Assembly: GCA_029204225.1 (NCBI GenBank)
Contig: CM055094.1
Location: 17,760,206-17,824,205, forward strand
DNA: 64,000 nucleotides
Origin: Diphasiastrum complanatum
Taxonomy: Eukaryota; Streptophyta; Lycopodiopsida; Lycopodiales; Lycopodiaceae
Direction: 5' to 3'
Shown here: piece by piece, positions 23,438 through 34,655 of the stretch
Position numbering within the stretch: the first letter of the stretch is position 1
Layout: every line of letters begins with the position of its first letter
The notes under the pieces: model-generated
What the model saw: the letters and a program-made list of their open reading frames with translations, nothing else
Databases searched by the model: none
What the model was told of the DNA's origin: nothing
Translations under genes and position numbers: made by a program

Positions 23438-24721
23438 GGAATTATAACTTGCCTACTGTCATTTTTGGACATGAGTCTAATCTATGCCAAATCATCAATA
23501 TTTGCACTGTGCACAATCCATTTTCCGATTGGCTGCCAGATTTACAAGATTTTCTAATCAAAATCTCTCATTGGTTACTAAAAATGGCAGTTTTATCAAA
23601 AAATGAGCCTAACTTGTGTTTCGGCTGGAATTTTTCTGGACAGATTTGATCATGCATTCAATTGCAATAGGGGATAATAATGGCAAGGATGGTGACTGTC
23701 AAAAATAAGAATAGTGTTCATTATAGACCATTCAGAGCATTTTTGGGGTAAATTTACAAGGAAAAGGAGAAAAGTGGGGTAGGTCGGGATTTTTACATAG
23801 GATTTTTACAAGGGCAAAGGCAGTTTGTACAAGGTGGGATTGTCTACCTACAGGGTTCCGTCGACACATTCCCTAACTAGATATACCTAATCTCCTATCC
23901 ATTCTAGAATTATCACTTAACTATGCTAAGGGGCAACTTCCTAGTTTAATTGGATCGATCTACAAGTAGATCTAATCTAATTTACCCAACTTCTAACTTA
24001 TTTTATATGTCTAATCTAGACCTACCCAAGCTAGTCTATATTGTTGCCTAACCTACCTACCTATCTAATTTACCTGAGTATTTAAGCTTCCTAACTTTCT
24101 AACAAGATAAGTTATTCTAATCTATCTAAGGATCACGGTTGGTAACCACCCTAGTCTACGGGTCACGATCTGCTATCTAATCCTAACTGATCCTAAGTCT
24201 ATCCTAGCTGACCTAAATACCTAGATCTAATTAGCTTTTCTAAATTGATCCTAGTTACGAGGTCTAGATCATCTAACGTAAAATTACCTAGGCTAGCTAA
24301 CTACCTAACGGATCTACCTGAACTGAAACTACCTAGTTGACAATTAATTTTTCTAGCTAAGTAGATCTAATCTTAATTATCTTATCCATAGAGAGAGAGA
24401 TGATGAAGAAGTAATCTGATACAGACTTGAAGTAGACATTCGAGTCTGTCGAGTTTGAAATGTGGGAACTAACCTTCGCAGGCTCTTATGTGTCACTATC
24501 TCAATGAGATGGAGCTACAGAATTCTTTGCAAAGGTTAATACTACCTAGTTATCCTAGATCTAATTGGGACGCTAAGGATCTGACTCCTAACAATTTAGA
24601 TCTAAACTATCGTCAATGTTTAACTAGTCTACGCTATCCTCTATCTAAATCGACAACTATCTAATTCTACCTTCCTAGGTAAACTAAACTAAAATCAACT
24701 AGCTACACCTACCTAGGCTAG
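23438..24721. other. no gene; CTA-rich simple sequence
   Basis: No LTR boundary or protein motif is found. From about 23880 to 24720 the plus strand is full of irregular CTAA, CTAC and TCTAG words. Because minus-strand Tat/Athila-like pol ends at 24722, and those lineages often have long non-coding 3' regions, this may be the element's 3' untranslated part. That is inference. Confidence 0.35.
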
Positions 24722-27393
24722 CTAACGGGGTGTGGATGGCTCATCATGAGTGGAAGAAGATGACAAGGATGGCGCTTCTAGCACATCCCTGAGCTCAACA
24801 TCAGCTGAATAGTAGTGACGTAACCTACTGTCATTAATGGGCATGTCGAGCAAATTGCCTTGCAGGGTGGCGAGAATGACTGCGTCATTAGGTCGGATCT
24901 CTACTATCTTGTACGGTCCTTCTCCCTGAAACTTAAGCTTGTCTTTATGTGCCTTGGCGTTGTATAACAAGGCCAACTCTTCCTTAACGAGATCTTTGGT
25001 CTTGATATTCCGATCATGTTAGGCCTTCCGTCGCTGTTTATCTACAGCTAGGGCGTGAAACGCTAGGAAGCGAGTTTCATGAAGTTGAAGAAGGTTGTCT
25101 AAGTCCTTTTGGTAGATTCCTCTATACTAAGTCATTCGGCGATGGCGACTCTCAGACTTAGAACGACAAACTCAGCAGACATTACGACTTCCTATCCATA
25201 CACCATTTGAAATGGAGTTTATCAAGTGCTCACTTTGAATGTGGTTCTGAAGGCCCATAAAGCTGCATGAAGCTTATGTTCCCAATCCAATCGTGAAGCT
25301 TCAACCATCTTTGTGATTATTCCATAGAGGATCTTGGTCGATGATTCTGCTTGTCCATTGCAGTGCAGGTAATAGGGTGTACTCTTCTTATGGACAACCA
25401 AATAAGATAATAACATGTGAGTGATAGTCTCGTTTAGGAAATGTGTTCTGCGTCACTCACGAGTTCTAGTGGGCACCCAGAACATACTAAGATGTTTTCA
25501 GGGGAGAATGTCCAGACATAAGATATCCAACTATATTGGCAGCCCACTCATGACGGCTTCGACATGGAATAGGATGGCGTCAAGGAGTTCATCATCGACC
25601 CCTCTACTCTTAGGAACATTGCAGATCCGTGAGAGGTGATTGGCCAGATAATGTTGGTTCCCTTTGCGAACAACTATTCTAAAGTCGAACTCTTGGAGAA
25701 GTAGCAGCCATGGGGTGATCCGTCCGATTGTGCATGGTCTATTTACCAGATACAGTAGGGCTTGTTAATCTACAAAGACGACGAGTGGATTGGCTAGCAG
25801 GTAATGGCAAAATTTCTTCATGCTATATACCATGGCTAGCACTTCTCGCTCGATGGTTGTGTAGTCTCTGTGGAAATCAACTGCTTACTGGCGAAATAGA
25901 TCAGGTAATCCTTCTTGTACTCCCCAGGATGTGTTAGAACACTCCCTTTGGCATACTTAGAGGCATCTGTATAGACATGGGATTCTATGGTCCAGATAGG
26001 GGGTCAAAGGATTGGTGGATTAACTAAGGTCTCCTTGAGTTTGTGGAAAGCCTCATTGGCTTCAGCTGTCCATTCTAGTTGGATGGTCATCTGGTATATC
26101 AAACGGGCCAACTTAGCAAAATTTAGGACAAACCTCCGATAATAATTGCAATGCCCCATAAAGATGTATACTTCACGTACAGTTCCTGGCTTATGCAAAG
26201 CAAGTATTATGCAGATCTTGTTGATGTCAGTGGTGATACCATGCCTCGAAACTACGTGGCCTAGCACTATGTCGTGCGTGACCAGAAATTGGCATTTGGC
26301 TGGGTTTAGGGATATGCCGACTAATCGACATTGGATGAACACTTTCTCTAAGCAAGCTATATGTTGGGCTCTAGAGGTCGTCCATGAAAATTTCAAGAAA
26401 TTTCCAAAGAAAGTCCTTGAAGGCATAGCTCATCACTCGTTGAAAGGTGTTGGGAGCGTTGCACAATCCAAATGGCATCACTCTATATGCTGCATATGTG
26501 CCTTACTCAGTGGAAAATGATTTTTTGTGCTGATCTTTTGGGGCTATCTGCACCTGATTATAGCCACTAAACCCATCTAGAAAACTATAGGCTTTGGCTC
26601 CGACTATTCTCTCTAAAACATTTTCCGTGAATGGTAAAGGAAAATGGTCATTGTTGGTCACAATGTTCAGCTTCTTGTAGTCCACATAGATTCTAAGTTT
26701 TCCGACATTCTTAGATACTATCACAATAGGCGATACCCTATTAGTGTGTTCCATCTCATAGATGAATCTTACATCTAGAACCTTTTTCGGCTCTTCTTGG
26801 ATTAGCTAGACGTAGTGCGGATTAGACCTATAGAGCCTACTAACTGCGAGTTTTGCACCATCAACTAGTGGAATGGTGTGAACCACAATATCTGGTGATA
26901 TGTCTTTCAGCTCAGCATAATTCCAAGCAAGACAGTCATGATATTTGTGAAGAAGTGCTTTGTGATCTTTGAGTTCCTCTCCTACTGATACCATACGACT
27001 TTCCTCTCCCTTCTTAGCTAGATCTATTGCTTTCGTGCGAGCTGGACCTTTGTAAAAATTGGCTCCTTGGGAAGTTTCTTCTATGGGATCTCTCTTAGCT
27101 CTGGGCATAGCCACTACCACTTCATCCATCTCATAATCCTTAAAGTGCTATGGCATGTCATGCTTAGGCTTCAATTCTTCTGTAGCGTCCTGGCGGATTT
27201 TCTTGCAATTCATGGTCGGTCAACAACTCAGTCTTGATCTCTTTTTATCACTCTTAGCTTTCCACTCAACGATTTTGGCCTTATATAGGGGTTGGCATTC
27301 TTGTAATGGGATGGTGGTTGGCTGATTGTTGATTCTCATTCTTTTCAAATCTTGGTCAAGCTTCTTGACGCTCTTTGATGGTTTCATACCCAT
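24722..27393 (-). mobile_element. Ty3/gypsy element of Tat/Athila type, pol part, broken
   Basis: Minus-strand non-chromovirus gypsy pol. Reading leftwards from 27393 are a protease-RT linker (about 26806-27129), RT (about 26004-26800; LRIYVDYKKLN, HFPLPF, SFLDGFSGYNQVQIAP, then NPAKCQFLV and NYYRRFV), RNase H (about 25430-26000), integrase (about 25050-25430; NGQAESSTKILYGII) and a post-integrase module (24722-24976; GEGPYKIVEIRPNDAV, then LRHYYS). HFPLPF and FLDGFSGYNQ are characteristic of the Athila/Tat clade. It is broken many times. It may belong with the gag, primer site and LTR at 49880-51096. Confidence 0.85.
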
Positions 27394-27957
27394 ATGGAGG
27401 TTCTTTAGCTCCCCTAGGCTTCTCTCTCTCATTGGATGGGCATGGAACTCCATAGTGCACTGGAGGGGTCCATGGGCCATCTATATGAGGGTAGTAGGGC
27501 ACCCATTGGGGGGAGGAGAGATCTCTCTTGCTTGCTTTGCTTATGCTCTAGTGTTGCTACTAGTGTGTAGAGTACTTTCTTGTGTGTACTATGCTTAGGG
27601 TTTGGATCTTGCTTATGGTATGGGACATAAGTAGGGTTTGGATCTTGAGTATGCTATAGTCTGTTGTGATATGCGTGTGATTTGTTTATGGTTAGCAAGG
27701 GGGTTCTAGATAGGTCTTGCTTGGAACTTGGATCTAGCTATGGTTGGGTGGTAAATACTTGAGGCCAGCTTGTAATTTATCTTTGTGTTTAAGAGTAGGG
27801 ACACAGGTGGAGGAGAGATCCTTGGAGGCTTGTAGATCCTTACTTGCAGGTGGAGGCATCCTAGGTTGGAGTTGGGGAGCATCTTGCAGGTTGCTTGGAG
27901 GACATTTGGAGGCTCTACCTTGGATTTGGAGAACTTCCTCATCTATACTTGTAAAAG
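27394..27957 (+). repeat. 5' LTR sequence of Gypsy-3
   Basis: Matches the last part of the 3' LTR (45013-45669), except that the microsatellite there is expanded. The end is set by the primer-binding site that follows. Confidence 0.85.
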
Positions 27958-27969
27958 TGGCATCAGAAC
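27958..27969 (+). promoter_or_regulatory. primer-binding site of Gypsy-3
   Basis: TGGCATCAGAAC is close to the tRNA-Met-type primer site TGGTATCAGA and sits immediately after the LTR. Confidence 0.7.
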
Positions 27970-28688
27970 TAGACAAAGGATGGTAACCTTTCTAACCTTC
28001 TTCAAGTTCTATTAAGATCACCAACTATATTGGTTTTTCTAGTTATAGGAAGCTCGTAGTTGAAGTACCCAATGAATCTAGTTCTCTTTGGAAGAGAGTA
28101 GTGATGCTTATAGAATTGTTTAGGAGCTGATTTTTTATCATGTTAGAGAAGTTTTAAAGTAGGCTTTGGGTTTTTAAAAGTTTTAAAAAGAGATTTGTGG
28201 GATGGTTACATGAAGTCTTCCTCTACATACACAAACGTTTTTTTGCAAAAAGATTGATTCCAGCTATGTGTTTTGATCAAAACTAGTATTTTTTTGCATA
28301 AATGAAGTGTTTGAAGTTCTGGTTTTCATTTTGAAGTTCTATTTTTCAGACCTATAAATCTGAAAATCAGATTTAAAACGTGAAGTTTTCATCCAAACTT
28401 CATTAGTTACACCTTTCTATCTCCTAGTTTCATGAAAATGGCAATGTAGGAAGGGAATGTTACTGTAACTTTGTGCATAAAACAAGTTTTGAAGTTTTAT
28501 TTCTTGTTATTTTGAAGTTCTAATTTTCAGCTCTGTAAATCTGAAAATTAAAGTTTTCATAGAGTTTCATTAGTTTTCCATTTCTAGACACTAGTTTCAT
28601 GGATTTGGAGATCTAGAATAGTGAGAAATGTGAAAATTTTGGTTTCCTTTGAAATGTCAAATGGAAATGGAATTGGAAGGCAAACTTT

Positions 28689-28879
28689 ATGTACTTCCAA
28701 AAGTTGAGTCATCTAACCATGAATAAAAGTTTGGAACAATTTATTGATTTTCACGAGTACCTAAATTCACTTTATAGTAACATTCCGCCTAAGGTACAAA
28801 TGTTAATGTTCATTGATGGGTTACCAAAAGATTATCAAGTGGATGTTCGTAGGAACCATCTAAAAACCCTAGAAGATGC
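28689..28879 (+). CDS. gag part of Gypsy-3, left of Copia-A (fossil)
   Basis: Reads as a gypsy gag: LEQFIDFHEYLNSL, then MLMFIDGLPKDYQVDV and KTLEDA. The gag reading is cut by Copia-A at 28880 and resumes at 35311 after the copied target GATGC. Confidence 0.75.
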
Positions 28880-29534
28880 TGTGAAAAATACAGATCCTAA
28901 GTGGATCTAAACTCCAAGATCATTGGCTTGAATGCTTGCACTCCAAACTACATAAGCTAGGAATTGGCAACACATTCTATGCTACCTAGAATGCAAAGAA
29001 CTTGATCAAAAAGCATTTATCACAAATGGAAACTTCCATAAACATCAAGTGCGGCCCAAAATAGCATTATACAGTCCATAATACATCAGCCTATCACTTT
29101 TGGAAAGCACCTAAGATCATACACAATAGCTTGAAGACAATACACACAACAATGCTCTCAATGGAGGAAGAAACAATGACAATGATCTATTGATCTCAAT
29201 GAAGCATACAAAAGGTTTCTCCAACCTGTTCTCCATGACTTCCCTACTATTTATGGATGAGGAAGATGACTCTCTCTCCTCTCTCTAGAAGGTACTTGAC
29301 CCTAGATATTCCCTATATAGGAAAAATAGCTAAAAATGGCTTATATGACCAAAATACATCAAAATGGTCTCATTTTGAAGGGTATGAAGTTTGACACTTC
29401 ATCATACTGAAAAAATACAGTAAATAAAAACATTGTGGCCTGGTTCACACGTGTGAAACTCCAGAACCAAAACTATTTACAATTTTAGCCAATTTAGGCC
29501 TCAAACTAGCTAGGAAATGTTGACAATTTTCACA
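28880..29534 (-). repeat. 3' LTR of Copia-A
   Basis: On the plus strand it runs TGTGAAAAAT to AATTTTCACA, 655 bp. It is identical to 34656-35310 except for one T/C difference near 29099. Confidence 0.95.
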
Positions 29535-32500
29535 CTCCCTCTTCAACATTGGATGCTAGTTTCAACATAGTCTTTGAGCACATTCCAAGATTAGATCTAT
29601 GCATTAAATATAGGTCCTTTCCCAATGGTTTGGTGAAGATATCAGCCACACACTCCTTTGAAGAGACATGTTGAAGCTCCACCTCTTTGGCAATGACTTG
29701 ATCTCTCACAAAATGGTGAGCAATCTCAATGTGCTTGCTCCTTGCATGAAAAACAGGATTGCTTGCCAAGCTTTGGGCTGAAAGGTTATCACAAAGTATG
29801 ATTGGAGTCTTCTCTGGTTCCAGCAAGTGAAGATCCAATAACATCCTCTTGATCCAAAGAATCTCCTTGGTGCATGTTGTTAATGCCTTGTACTCGGCTT
29901 CGGTGGAAGATAGAGAGATAGTTGGTTGCTTCTTTGATAGCCATGAGACCACTCCATCTCCAAGATAGATTGCAAAGGCACTTGTTGACTTCCTATCCAT
30001 TTGATCACCTGCAAAATCTGAATCTGAAAATCCACAAAGGTTAGGTGTAGTACCTCCATACAAGATGCCAAAATCTCTAGATCCCGAGATGTATCTAAGT
30101 ACTCTCTTTCCTAGCTTCCAATGAGCCTCACTAGGATCTTGCATAAATTGACTTAGTTTACCAACCACAAAGCTTAGATCAGGTCTTGTGATGGTTAACC
30201 ATATAAGAGATCCTATTAGCTTTCTATAGAGAGTAATGTCCTTGAAGGATCTTTCATTACTTCTTGTAGTTAGCTTTACATTTGATTCCATAGGAGTAGA
30301 AACAACTTTACAATCTTCCATATGAAACCTTTTTAGAATAGAGTTAACATACTTTTCTTGACATATGAATGTAGATTTAGAAGTTCTAATAATCTCTATT
30401 CCTAAGATATAATGAAGTTTACCAAGATCTTGAATTTCAAACTCTCTTTTGAGTGCCATCTTGATTTCATCTATATCTAGATTGTTACCACCACTTAAGA
30501 TAATGTCATCAACATAGATCAAAAGTAAAGTGATATCATTTTCATTCAATCTAAAGTAGAGAGAATGATCATACTCACTCATAACAAAGTTTTGAGAAAG
30601 TAAGAAGGAATTGAGCTTAGCATACCAACTCCTTGGTGCTTGCTTTAGCCCATACAAACTCTTTTGGAGATAGCACACATGATTAGGCTCATCATGTGAA
30701 ACATAGCCCTCGGGTTGCTCCATGTAAATATCTTCTTCAAGATCACCATTCAAGAAGGCATTAGTAACATCCATTTGCCACATATCCCAATCATAAAGAG
30801 TTGCAAGAGAGATTAGGATTCGAATAGTTACCATCTTTGCCACGGGTGCAAAGGTCTCATCATAGTCAATACCATATTCTTGAGCATACCCCTTTGCCAC
30901 CAACCTTGCCTTGTACTTGTTGATTGATCCATCTTGATTTGTCTTGATCTTGAAGATCCACTTACAACCAATTGCCTTCTTGTCCTTTGGAAGCTTTACC
31001 AACCTCCATGTGTTGCTTTTGATGAGTGCTTGATGCTCATGATCCATGGCTTGGATCCATTCCTTCTTTTGAATTGCTTCACCTACACAAGTTGGTTCAT
31101 CAAAAGAGGTAAGAAAAGCAAAGTTAGAGTTGTCCACCACTTGCTTTCCTTTTTCATCATAGGTTAGCCTTGATGGCTTAGCCCTTTGCCTTTGAGTCTT
31201 CCTTGAAGTTTGCTTTGGAGTGGCATCTCCATCTTCATCCAAGACATCTTGCACATCATGATGATTAGTAGGCACATCAACATCAACATCAACAACATTG
31301 GAAACATTCTCTTCATGAAAGATGACATCCCTACTTATGACAACTTTCTTTGTAGAAGGAATGTACACTTTGTAAGCCTTGCTTACTTCACTATAGCCAA
31401 CAAACACACCCTTCTTTGATGAAGGATCTTCTTTAGTTCTATCATCAAGTGTGATATTGACAAAACATGTACATCCAAAGATCCTACAATGCTTGACACT
31501 CGGCCTTCTACCATAAAGAACCTCATGAGGAGTTTTACCATCCAAGGAAGCACTTGTCCATCTATTACATAGATAGTTAGCACATGCTAAAGCTTCCCCC
31601 CAAAAAGACTTAGCAAGATTAGCATGTAGTCTCATTGCCTTGGCACATTCACAAAGGGTTCTATTCTTCCTCTCGGCCACTCCATTCTGTTGTGGAGTCC
31701 TAGGACTAGACATCTCCCTCTTAATCCCATGTGCTATACAAAAGTCTTTGAACCTATTTGAGGTGTATTCCCCTCCATTATCAGATCTTAAGCATTTGAT
31801 CTTTGTATTGAATTGGTTTTCCATTTCATTCTTGAACTTGACAAATGCAGCAAACACTTCATCCTTACTTTTAAGAAGATAGATCCAAGTATACCTACTA
31901 AAGTCATCAATGAAAGTTGCATACATCTTTGCCCCACCATTGCTAGTTGTACTAGAAGAATGAATATCAGAATGCACAAGTTGAAAAGCTTCTTTAGATC
32001 TAGAAGTAGATCTAGAATAAGCAAGTCTATGAGATTTGGACAAGGCACAATGTTCACAAACACTATTGTTTGCAACAAGACTTTTAGGGAGACCAAGAAC
32101 AAGCTCTTTCTTTGCCATTACCTCCAAAGATTTGAAGTTGGGATGGCCCAACCTCTTGTGCCAAACTTCTTGGTTTGTCAATTGCTCCCTAGCCATACAT
32201 CCTTCATGATTAGAGATCACACATGCATCAAGCTTGAAAAGTTTACCATGCCTCCTACCTTGAGCAATCAAGGATCCACATTTACTTATCAAACATGCAT
32301 CTCCAATGAACTCCACATCAAGTCCTTTGTCAATCATTTGACTTACACTAAGCAAATTCTTAGTGATTGAAGGAATGTACAAAACATTTTCAAGATTTGC
32401 TTTCCTATTTGTTGAAAGGGAAATAGGAATAGTGCCTATGCCTTTGATGTCACATTGACCATCATTTGCAGTGTAGATGATGTTACCTTCTCCCTCATAA

Positions 32501-33483
32501 GACAATAAGGATGTAAAGTATTCCTTATGTCTTGTCATGTGAGATGAGGCTCCACTATCAATCCACCAAGGATCATTATCATCTATGTTGGCTAACAAAC
32601 TTGAAGTCATAACAAGTGATTCACATGTGTTATGTTCTTCCTCATCTATTGTAAGATTTCCTTGCCTCTCTCCTTGCTCTCTTTTCTTCTTATAACATTC
32701 ATTTGCAAAATGACCTTTTATCCCACAATAAAAGCACTTGAACTTTGACTTATTGTTCTTAGTAGAAGAGGAAGAGGAAGAGTGATCATCATGATCAAAG
32801 TTACCACCTTTGGACCATTTCCCTTTGCCTTTACCTTTGCCCTTGAATTTGCCTTTTGTGAAGAAAGCCTCTTCACCTCCACCTTGCAAGGATGCACCAT
32901 CAAGCTTTGATTGCAACCTATGTTCTTCAGCCAATAAGATTTCTTGCAAGTCAACCACACTTGGCAAGACTCTTTGAATGGCAAAACTTTGCACAAGGTT
33001 AGCATGTTCATTTAGCAAACCATTCAACATAACTTGGACTATTTCACCATCTTTTATGTTCTCATCAATGCATGCTAAATCATCACTTAGGGACTTAACT
33101 CTCAAGATAAATGCATGAGCACTTTCACCCTCTCTTTGCCTACTAGAAAATATTTGTCTCCTTAGGGTCAATACCCTAGATGTGGACTTTGATTCAAAGA
33201 GCTTCTTTAAGGCATTCCATGCCTCACTTGCACTTTGACACTTTCCAACTTCCTTGAGAAGTTCATTTGTAACATTCATTTTAATGATATGAAGAGCCCT
33301 TTTGGCCTTCTTATCAAACCTTTGTTGCTCTTGAAGTGTGAGAGGTCTCTCTTCAATTTCTGCAACTATGTCCATGAGTTCATTCAACTCAAGTAAGGAC
33401 TCCATCCTCACTTTCCAAGTAGAGTAGTTTGATGAACTCAACCTTTCACTAGACTCTAGCATGATCCCACCATTGGAAGCCAT
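29530..33483 (-). CDS. Copia-A gag-pol polyprotein
   Basis: Single open frame of 1317 residues, a normal length for plant copia. Gag occupies roughly residues 1-240. A zinc knuckle follows at Cys250, Cys253, His258 and Cys263 after a Lys/Gly-rich basic run. Retropepsin has DSGASSHM at 309-316. Integrase has His442, His447, Cys476, Cys479 and catalytic Asp506, Asp568, Glu604 with 35-residue spacing. RT runs from about 835 to 1090 with YVDD at 990-993. RNase H has SDSDFAG near 1153-1159 and SSTEAEYKAL near 1192-1201. The stop codon lies inside the first bases of the 3' LTR. The start is the first ATG of the frame, after a 1.2-kb leader. Confidence 0.97.
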   Translation of the reverse strand: MASNGGIMLESSERLSSSNYSTWKVRMESLLELNELMDIVAEIEERPLTLQEQQRFDKKAKRALHIIKMNVTNELLKEVGKCQSASEAWNALKKLFESKSTSRVLTLRRQIFSSRQREGESAHAFILRVKSLSDDLACIDENIKDGEIVQVMLNGLLNEHANLVQSFAIQRVLPSVVDLQEILLAEEHRLQSKLDGASLQGGGEEAFFTKGKFKGKGKGKGKWSKGGNFDHDDHSSSSSSTKNNKSKFKCFYCGIKGHFANECYKKKREQGERQGNLTIDEEEHNTCESLVMTSSLLANIDDNDPWWIDSGASSHMTRHKEYFTSLLSYEGEGNIIYTANDGQCDIKGIGTIPISLSTNRKANLENVLYIPSITKNLLSVSQMIDKGLDVEFIGDACLISKCGSLIAQGRRHGKLFKLDACVISNHEGCMAREQLTNQEVWHKRLGHPNFKSLEVMAKKELVLGLPKSLVANNSVCEHCALSKSHRLAYSRSTSRSKEAFQLVHSDIHSSSTTSNGGAKMYATFIDDFSRYTWIYLLKSKDEVFAAFVKFKNEMENQFNTKIKCLRSDNGGEYTSNRFKDFCIAHGIKREMSSPRTPQQNGVAERKNRTLCECAKAMRLHANLAKSFWGEALACANYLCNRWTSASLDGKTPHEVLYGRRPSVKHCRIFGCTCFVNITLDDRTKEDPSSKKGVFVGYSEVSKAYKVYIPSTKKVVISRDVIFHEENVSNVVDVDVDVPTNHHDVQDVLDEDGDATPKQTSRKTQRQRAKPSRLTYDEKGKQVVDNSNFAFLTSFDEPTCVGEAIQKKEWIQAMDHEHQALIKSNTWRLVKLPKDKKAIGCKWIFKIKTNQDGSINKYKARLVAKGYAQEYGIDYDETFAPVAKMVTIRILISLATLYDWDMWQMDVTNAFLNGDLEEDIYMEQPEGYVSHDEPNHVCYLQKSLYGLKQAPRSWYAKLNSFLLSQNFVMSEYDHSLYFRLNENDITLLLIYVDDIILSGGNNLDIDEIKMALKREFEIQDLGKLHYILGIEIIRTSKSTFICQEKYVNSILKRFHMEDCKVVSTPMESNVKLTTRSNERSFKDITLYRKLIGSLIWLTITRPDLSFVVGKLSQFMQDPSEAHWKLGKRVLRYISGSRDFGILYGGTTPNLCGFSDSDFAGDQMDRKSTSAFAIYLGDGVVSWLSKKQPTISLSSTEAEYKALTTCTKEILWIKRMLLDLHLLEPEKTPIILCDNLSAQSLASNPVFHARSKHIEIAHHFVRDQVIAKEVELQHVSSKECVADIFTKPLGKDLYLMHRSNLGMCSKTMLKLASNVEEGV

Positions 33484-34643
33484 GATTCTAATGTTTCTTC
33501 AACTTTTAGGTTCTGTCCTAAAGCACTTAGCACTCACTTTTCTCTCAACAAATGATAGATAAAGAGATCTATGAAGATTTAGGACCCTAAAACACTTCTA
33601 TCTTGAACCTAGATGGTTTCCAAGCATAGAAAGGAAGATTGAAACACATGCAACACTTTGCACACACTAAGAATGGATTACAAAATCAAACCAACCTGAA
33701 CACACTCTTGCTTAAGCTCTCAAACTTTCCAGCAAGTGACCAAATCAAGTTATGGTGTGAAGAGTTACTTGCATTCTTAGAAAATACCCAAAACTAGGAT
33801 GCCAAGATTACCTAGTAATGAACAAACTTGATCAACATATGATCAACACACTAAGATATTGATTCAACCTGTAAAACCACATGTAAACCACACTTCTAAA
33901 AGTTTATAAACTCCAGCAAGTGATAAATACAAGATTTAGAGGTGAATGAATGAGCACACTTAGTGAATCACAAGACTAGCTTCACTATCTTGTCAAATCT
34001 TGGTGTTTAGATGTAGATCTAAGATCACCTCACATGAGAATGTTCCTCAACCTGTTAAGAACCTGAAAACACACTTGCATAATGGTTAACACCTTCCAGC
34101 AAATGCTCCAATCAAATTACATAAGGAGAGTTACTTACATGCTCAACAAAGTACACCAAAATTTATGCCAAAATTGATGACAATCTTTACAATATGCTCT
34201 TCACAATGGAGCTTACAATATGTTCACCCAAAAAAGGAGATCTTTCATCCAAATGGGAGCTTTGCTCAGCCTTTAGGAGAATTACAACTCACTCAAAAGA
34301 GCATTTGTCATCCACTTAAGGAGAAGTTTCATCCACTTAAGGAGAATGTTCATCCAAGAATGGAGATTGTCAACAATAGGATTGAAAAGAACATTGTTAG
34401 TATTGAATATGCACAAGCCTCACAATCACAAATGATTAGGTGTTATGATCTGATCCAAAATAGTTTCTTTTCAGCCTCTGATCTTCAATAGACCTGAAAT
34501 ATGCTTTTGATCCACAAGTTCAACTCACAAAACAAAGGTTAGTAAGATTTGATCAACAAAGCAATGCAAAATCATGCTAGAACTTGATCAAACATCCAAA
34601 TATCACCAAAAATGGAATACTTACTGTAAATAGAAGCCAACCA
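33484..34643 (-). other. leader of Copia-A with about 183-bp degenerate repeats
   Basis: Untranslated leader between primer site and gag. On the plus strand the words CAACCTG (about 33692, 33865, 34049) and CCAGCAA[GA]TG (33729, 33913, 34096) recur at about 183 bases, marking at least three diverged tandem units. A shorter duplication of CATCCACTTAAGGAGAA lies near 34310-34345. I see no convincing coding sequence; the plus-strand reading at 34165-34491 lies over these repeats. Confidence 0.6.
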
Positions 34644-34655
34644 GCTCTGATACCA
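34644..34655 (-). promoter_or_regulatory. primer-binding site of Copia-A (tRNA-iMet)
   Basis: The minus strand reads TGGTATCAGAGC, the exact initiator tRNA-Met complement, with no gap to the LTR. Confidence 0.95.

Noticed and set aside
23880-24720. Telomere-like repeats (CCCTAAA)
   Set aside because: The CTAA words are irregular and lack the CCCTAAA heptamer period.
27220-27480. Minus-strand 86-residue reading as one Tat protein
   Set aside because: It crosses the Tat/Gypsy-3 LTR junction at about 27393, so the reading is a chance fusion.
31813-32370. Plus-strand 185-residue reading inside Copia-A
   Set aside because: It is antisense to the integrase part of the polyprotein, whose frame is clearly the real one.
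34165-34491. Plus-strand 108-residue reading with HPLKE repeats
   Set aside because: It lies over short tandem repeats in the untranslated leader of Copia-A on the opposite strand.
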